Source of the DNA: Acidobacteriota bacterium
GTDB lineage: Bacteria; Acidobacteriota; Terriglobia; Bryobacterales; Bryobacteraceae
Assembly: GCA_003223115.1 (NCBI GenBank)
Contig: QHXW01000353.1
Span: forward strand, 1-32,529
Length of the DNA stretch: 32,529 nucleotides
Direction of reading: 5' to 3'
Shown here: in pieces, positions 28,412 through 32,529 of the stretch
How the letters are laid out: every line of letters starts with the position of its first letter
Position numbering within the stretch: position 1 is the stretch's first letter
Notes under the pieces: model-generated
The model's database searches: none
The model's input: the letters and a program-made list of their open reading frames with translations, nothing else
Told to the model about the DNA's origin: nothing
Made by a program: the position numbers and the translations under genes

Positions 28412-28730
28412 TCCATTACTCCCCCGGTGCCTGTTTATGTTACGCCGGGCGGCATCATTACGATTTATGTGGCGGGTCTCTCTCCGACCGCCATTCCAGC
28501 CAACGCGGGGCAGTTCCCAGGGCAGTTCCCCCTGCCGACGGTGCTCGGGGGCATCAACGCTTCCATTGAACAGTTCTCGCGGACAGGGCCTGTCGTGCCT
28601 CTGATTTCAGTTTTCAGCGTTCCCACGTGTCCCACTGACCCAAACGACGTGTCCCCATCCTGCGGCGCCCTGACGGGAATTCGCCTGCAGATTCCCTGTG
28701 AGGTAGTGCCGTACTTTGGTATTCTGCCGC
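28412..28730 (+). pseudogene. fragment of TIGR03437-like C-terminal domain
   Basis: The plus frame reads [60 protein letters not shown] and ends near [13 protein letters not shown]. This resembles the domain called TIGR03437, a C-terminal module of large secreted proteins in Solibacter (PGSxxxIYGTGLGPT ... PLPTxLGGVSV ... INFQVP). Both sides are cut: the upstream frame belongs to other DNA, and after ~28735 the sequence is antisense to an ORF6N remnant. It has no start or signal of its own. The call is by recalled pattern. Confidence 0.55.
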
Positions 28731-28744
28731 TACCGAAAATGGGT

Positions 28745-28970
28745 AGAACTTTTTCAACTGAAATGAGCAGTAAACGTAACGGGGGGAAACGGAGATCACA
28801 AATTGTGACCTCCAATTTTCCAATTCTTCGTTTGTCAACAAACATGAAGTCCGCGGGGAAGCGGTCGAGGTTGCGGCGTACAGCCTGGTTGAGAGCTTTT
28901 GTGGGCACTTGGTAGAGGTCGGCCAGTTCGAAATCGATCATGACCGTTTGGCCGCGGATGGGGTAAATAC
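28745..28970 (-). pseudogene. ORF6N-domain protein remnant
   Basis: The minus strand reads [43 protein letters not shown] and then, in another frame, [16 protein letters not shown]. This is the ORF6N DNA-binding domain found in phage and mobile-element proteins (typically IYLIRGxKVMLDxDLAxLYGV ... FMFQLTxEE). About two bases are missing between FMF and LTNEE. The C-terminal part (RRPPYAFTEQGVAML in intact ones) is replaced by unrelated DNA. It is a phage-derived scrap next to valS. Confidence 0.7.
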
Positions 28971-29068
28971 GTGCTGAATGAATAGGAGCTTCGCCTGCAC
29001 GTCGATTGTTGCGGTGCAGGGTGGCGTAACAGTTGCGATTAACCCCTCTGCTATATTGAAAATTCCCC

Positions 29069-30016
29069 ATGCAACTCGAGAAAGTCTATGAGCCGCATTA
29101 CTTTGAGCCGCATTGGGCGCAGTGGTGGATCGATAACGGCATCTTTCGGGCGGACCCCGAACCCGGGAAGCCAGTGTTTTCGCTGGTCATCCCACCGCCC
29201 AACGTAACAGGTTCGCTGCACATCGGCCACATGCTCGAGCACACCGAGATCGATTGCACTATCCGCTGGCACCGCATGCGCGGAGACTGTACGCTGTGGC
29301 TGCCGGGAACAGACCATGCCAGCATCTCGACCGAGATGATGGTGAAGCGCCAGCTAGAAAAGGAGGGGATCAACCGCCGCGAGTTGGGACGCGAGAAATT
29401 TCTGGAGCGCGCATGGCAATGGAAAGAGCAGTACGGCGATACCATCAAGCGCCAGATGGTGCGCTTGGGCGCAAGCTGCGACTGGAGCCGCGAAAGGTTC
29501 ACCATGGACCCGGGACGATCGCGCGCCGTACGCGAAGTGTTCGCCCGTCTGTGGGAGCGCGGCCTGATCTATCGCGCCGAGTACATGGTGAACTGGTGCC
29601 CTACGTGCCAGACGGTGCTGTCGGATCTGGAAGTCAAACACGAAGAAAGTAACGGGCATTTGTGGCACATCCGTTATCCAGTGGTCGGGACGAATCGTTA
29701 CCTGGTGGTGGCCACGACGCGGCCAGAGACTATGCTGGGTGACACTGCGGTGGCCGTGAATCCCGAGGACGCGCGCTATTTCGATCTGCACGGCAAGACG
29801 GTGATGCTGCCGCTTATGGATCGCGAGATTCCCATCATCCTCGATGAGGTGGCGGATCCCAAATTCGGTACCGGCGTCGTGAAGATCACGCCGGCGCACG
29901 ATCTGAACGACTTCGAAGCCGGCAAGCGTCACGACCTCCCGAGAATCCAAGTCATCGACGAGAACGGCCGCATGACCAAGAACGCAGCCCGCTACGCCGA
30001 TCTCGACCGCTTCTAA
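29069..30016 (+). CDS. valS: valyl-tRNA synthetase, N-terminal part (ends at in-frame UAA)
   Basis: The 315 residues cover the class I Rossmann start and the first part of the editing domain. [14 protein letters not shown] holds the HIGH motif at 51-54. [14 protein letters not shown] is a zinc-binding-type knuckle. [15 protein letters not shown] belongs to the editing site. The frame ends LDRF-TAA (30014-30016), where other ValRS have LDRFEARK. The following sequence continues in the same frame. ValRS attaches valine to tRNA-Val and deacylates Thr-tRNA-Val. With a Glu codon in place of the stop, the whole protein would have 888 residues, the family's normal size. As written, this half lacks KMSKS and cannot charge tRNA alone. 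It has no T-box upstream. Confidence 0.85.
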   Translation: MQLEKVYEPHYFEPHWAQWWIDNGIFRADPEPGKPVFSLVIPPPNVTGSLHIGHMLEHTEIDCTIRWHRMRGDCTLWLPGTDHASISTEMMVKRQLEKEGINRRELGREKFLERAWQWKEQYGDTIKRQMVRLGASCDWSRERFTMDPGRSRAVREVFARLWERGLIYRAEYMVNWCPTCQTVLSDLEVKHEESNGHLWHIRYPVVGTNRYLVVATTRPETMLGDTAVAVNPEDARYFDLHGKTVMLPLMDREIPIILDEVADPKFGTGVVKITPAHDLNDFEAGKRHDLPRIQVIDENGRMTKNAARYADLDRF

Positions 30017-30034
30017 GCGCGCAAGGAGGTGGTG

Positions 30035-31735
30035 GTGGATCTGGAAAAACTCGGCTTGATCGAAAAGATTGAAGACTACACGGTGAGTCTGGGCCGCTGC
30101 GAGCGCACTAAGGACATCGTTGAGCCGGTCATCTCCACACAGTGGTTCGTCAAGACGAAGCTGCTCGCCGAGAAAGCCATTCGCGTGGTCGATTCGGGCG
30201 AAATTGTTTTTATACCGGACAACTGGACCAAGGTTTATCACGAGTGGATGGATAACATTCGCGAGTGGTGCATCTCGCGCCAGTTGTGGTGGGGGCACCG
30301 CATTCCGGCGTGGTACTGCCGCGGTTGCGGCGAGATCATCGTGGCGCGCGAGGATCCGACGAGCTGCAACCATTGCGGCAGTTCGCGGCTGGAGCAGGAC
30401 CCCGACGTGCTCGATACCTGGTTCAGCTCGGGTCTGTGGCCGTTTTCGACGTTGGGCTGGCCGGACGATACCGAAGACCTGCGCACGTTCTATCCGACGT
30501 CGCTACTCATCACGGGCTTCGACATTCTCTTCTTTTGGGTTGCGCGCATGATCATGATGGGCATGGAATTCATGGGCGACGTCCCATTTCGCCAGGTTTA
30601 TATTCACGCGCTGGTGCGCGATGCCGAGCGCCAGAAGATGTCGAAGACCAAGGGCAACACCATCGACCCGCTGGTGGTTACCGAGAAATACGGGACCGAC
30701 GCCGTTCGGATGGCGTTGCTGATCGCTGCCGCGCCCGGTACAGACATTGCGCTTTCCGAAGATCGGATGGAATCGGCGCGTGCATTCGCCAACAAGCTCT
30801 GGAACGCCGCGCGATTGATCTTCATGAACATGGAGCGCTCAGGCGTCGATCCGTGGCTGCCTGAGGACTTGCGGGCTTACCGGCCTCAAGGAGATGGCGG
30901 CGTGGTGTCGCTCGAAGACCGCTGGATCTTCAGCCGGCTGAACCAGTGTGGGAAACGGGTGAACAGGGCCATCGATCAGTATCGGTATCACGAAGTCGCG
31001 CAGGAACTGTGGCAGTTCTTCTGGCATGAATTTTGCGATTGGTATCTGGAGCTGAAAAAAATGCGGCTCCAGCCGGATTCGGGCCTGACGGCGGACTGGC
31101 GCAATCTGCTCACGGTGTTCGAAGCGGCTTTGCGCCTGTTGCACCCTGTGATGCCGTTCCTGACCGAAGAACTTTGGCAGCGGCTCGCGAAAGGGGCCAA
31201 GACGCGGCCGCTTTCCATTGCACTGGCGAAATATCCAGAGCCGGCTTCAGCCTGGCAAGATGCGGCTGCCGAGCGCGAGATCGGACTGCTGCAGGGAATC
31301 GTCACGGGCGCGCGAACTCTGCGAGCCAAAATGAAGCTCGATCCGAAAGTGCAGGTGGAGGGCGTGCTGTATTCGCGAAATGGCGTGCTCGAAATCGCAC
31401 GCGCTCACACCGAGGCTATACGGCGGTTGGCGGGAGTCGGCCTCGATCTTCGTGCCGACGCCACTCCACAGGGGGCTCCGGCGATTCATTCGACTGCCGA
31501 GTTCGACCTGGTTCTCAACGTGCCGCGAGCCAATGTTGAAGAGCAGCGCAAGCGCCTGGAAAAAGAGCGCGAGCAGCTCGAAAAGAACATTGCGAATTCG
31601 AACCGGCAACTGGAAGATGAGAAGTTCCTGAGCCGCGCGCCGGCTCACGTGGTCCAATCGATCCGGACCAAGCTGGTGGATTATGAAACGCAGCTTCAGA
31701 AAGTGAGGCAAGCGCTCAACGGGCTGGCTGCATGA
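30035..31735 (+). CDS. valS: valyl-tRNA synthetase, C-terminal part
   Basis: This continues valS in the same frame directly after the stop. It contains the end of the editing domain (DTWFSSGLWPFSTLGWPDDT), the second catalytic motif QKMSKTKGN near 30637, the anticodon-binding helices (FFWHEFCDWYLELKK, PVMPFLTEELWQRL) and the C-terminal tRNA-binding coiled coil (VEEQRKRLEKEREQLEKNIA onward). AAGGAGG at 30023-30029 lies five bases before GTG 30035, so translation could restart here; GTG at 30029 and 30032 are alternatives. Its end overlaps nadC by 4 bp. It would be a fragment if the stop is real and no read-through occurs. Confidence 0.85.
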   Translation: MDLEKLGLIEKIEDYTVSLGRCERTKDIVEPVISTQWFVKTKLLAEKAIRVVDSGEIVFIPDNWTKVYHEWMDNIREWCISRQLWWGHRIPAWYCRGCGEIIVAREDPTSCNHCGSSRLEQDPDVLDTWFSSGLWPFSTLGWPDDTEDLRTFYPTSLLITGFDILFFWVARMIMMGMEFMGDVPFRQVYIHALVRDAERQKMSKTKGNTIDPLVVTEKYGTDAVRMALLIAAAPGTDIALSEDRMESARAFANKLWNAARLIFMNMERSGVDPWLPEDLRAYRPQGDGGVVSLEDRWIFSRLNQCGKRVNRAIDQYRYHEVAQELWQFFWHEFCDWYLELKKMRLQPDSGLTADWRNLLTVFEAALRLLHPVMPFLTEELWQRLAKGAKTRPLSIALAKYPEPASAWQDAAAEREIGLLQGIVTGARTLRAKMKLDPKVQVEGVLYSRNGVLEIARAHTEAIRRLAGVGLDLRADATPQGAPAIHSTAEFDLVLNVPRANVEEQRKRLEKEREQLEKNIANSNRQLEDEKFLSRAPAHVVQSIRTKLVDYETQLQKVRQALNGLAA

Positions 31736-32529
31736 TCGATTTCTCGCATCCCGAGATTCTCGAATGCGTTCGCCGCGCGCTCGAAGAAGATATTGGAACG
31801 GGCGACGTCACATCCAAGGCCTGCGTGGATGCCGGGCAAGTTGCACGGGGGAGCTTTCTGGCACGCGAACAGCAGATTGTGGCCGGAACCGAACTGCTGC
31901 CAATCATCTACACGATGCGCGGCGGTGTGGATGAGGTAAAGCTTGAAAGGCTGAGCGGCGCTGGTAGCAGGGCCGGCGACGTGATTGCCACCGTGCGCGG
32001 CCGGGCGCATACGCTGCTTGAGTGCGAACGTGTGGCCCTGAATTTTTTACAGCATCTTGGGGGAATTGCCACCCTGGCGGGGCGCTATGCTAACGCCGTA
32101 GCGGGCACGGGTTGCCGGATTCTTGATACACGTAAGACTACACCCGGACTGCGCCGCCTCGAAAAAATGGCTACGGCGGCGGGCGGAGTGACCAACCATC
32201 GCATGGGTTTGTACGATGCGATTTTGATCAAGAACAACCACATCGCCGCGGCTGGCGGTGTCCGAAAGGCTATCGAAAGTGCGGGCAGCGCGGGTTTGCC
32301 AGTCGAAGTTGAGGTCCGCACGCGCGAGGAAATCGATGAGGCGCTGGCCGCGGGTGCCACGCACTTGCTGCTCGATAATTTGAGCCCTGAGATGTCGGCG
32401 AGACACATCCGCTGGATCAAAGGCCGCGCCAAGGTGGAGCTCTCGGGTGGCATCACGCTTGATAACGTGCGCGCGTATGCTGAATCCGGCACCGATTTCA
32501 TATCATCCGGCGCGATCACGCACTCGGCG
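31732..32529 (+). CDS. nadC: nicotinate-nucleotide pyrophosphorylase (carboxylating), partial
   Basis: The frame is open from ATG 31732 to the window end (266 codons; intact enzymes have ~280-290), so only the last few residues are missing. DIGTGDVTSKA marks the N-terminus. LNFLQHLGGIAT, ILDTRKTTPGLR, NHRMGLYDAILIKNNHI, EVEVRT, LLLDNLSPE and ELSGGITLDN are the classic quinolinate phosphoribosyltransferase motifs, with the Arg/Lys of TRKTTPG and the Lys of IKNNH in the active site. It makes nicotinate mononucleotide from quinolinate and PRPP in NAD synthesis. The ATGA overlap with valS suggests translational coupling. Confidence 0.95.
   Translation, partial: MIDFSHPEILECVRRALEEDIGTGDVTSKACVDAGQVARGSFLAREQQIVAGTELLPIIYTMRGGVDEVKLERLSGAGSRAGDVIATVRGRAHTLLECERVALNFLQHLGGIATLAGRYANAVAGTGCRILDTRKTTPGLRRLEKMATAAGGVTNHRMGLYDAILIKNNHIAAAGGVRKAIESAGSAGLPVEVEVRTREEIDEALAAGATHLLLDNLSPEMSARHIRWIKGRAKVELSGGITLDNVRAYAESGTDFISSGAITHSA

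Noticed and set aside
28971-29068. Possible T-box leader before valS
   Set aside because: The gap to the ORF6N remnant is under 100 bp and shows no T-box sequence or specifier hairpin.

Overview
The window looks like chromosomal DNA of an Acidobacteriota bacterium, probably of the Bryobacterales / Candidatus Solibacter type. This is inferred from gene content and not from a database search. The clues are: a one-chain 2-oxoglutarate dehydrogenase with an N-terminal E2-like domain (Kgd type); an F-ATPase cluster with separate b and b' genes and without atpB/atpE/atpI; a TolB/WD40-like propeller of the kind these bacteria attach to Ser/Thr kinases; the end of a duplicated orphan (MacB/FtsX-like) permease; and a fragment resembling the Solibacter TIGR03437 C-terminal domain. 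Layout: (1) 1-4.3 kb is a scrap zone. It holds two integrase (IS481-like) remnants, one frameshifted, and a short convergent integrase tail. It also holds a 5'-truncated adenine methyltransferase butted against a beta-propeller gene that lost its front half, and the last ~60 codons of an ABC permease. (2) 4.8-11.2 kb, minus strand: tRNA-Pro(GGG), a likely terminator, then atpC-D-G-A, a ~165 bp dispersed repeat, and atpH-F-F'. (3) 11.3-11.8 kb: remnants of a DUF6788-like gene and perhaps a transposase. (4) 12.0-15.7 kb, plus strand: kgd. (5) 15.8-21.6 kb, plus strand: an ECF sigma factor, its zinc-motif membrane anti-sigma factor, a secreted heptad-repeat protein, two secreted HEAT-repeat proteins, a LolD/MacB-type ABC ATPase without a permease, and a small Cys-containing ORF. 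(6) 22.0-24.3 kb, minus strand: selD-pyrF-dedA. The selD gene reads through an in-frame UGA at the catalytic position and so encodes a selenoprotein. (7) 24.4-25.8 kb, plus strand: a secreted C45/phospholipase-B-like NTN hydrolase. (8) 25.8-29.0 kb: a second graveyard. It holds the inverted second copy of the dispersed repeat, a palindrome cluster with a 33 bp perfect inverted repeat, and broken IS200 transposase, Toprim/primase-like, TIGR03437 and ORF6N genes. (9) 29.07-32.5 kb, plus strand: valS, interrupted by one in-frame UAA, overlapping nadC, which runs off the window. The core genes form ordinary energy and biosynthesis operons: ATP synthase, the TCA-cycle 2-oxoglutarate step, pyrimidine, NAD and selenium metabolism, and tRNA charging. 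The sigma/anti-sigma operon looks like an envelope-sensing module. Several broken genes differ from an intact frame by one base in a homopolymer run. That fits either decay or base-calling error, and it matters most for how the valS stop is read.
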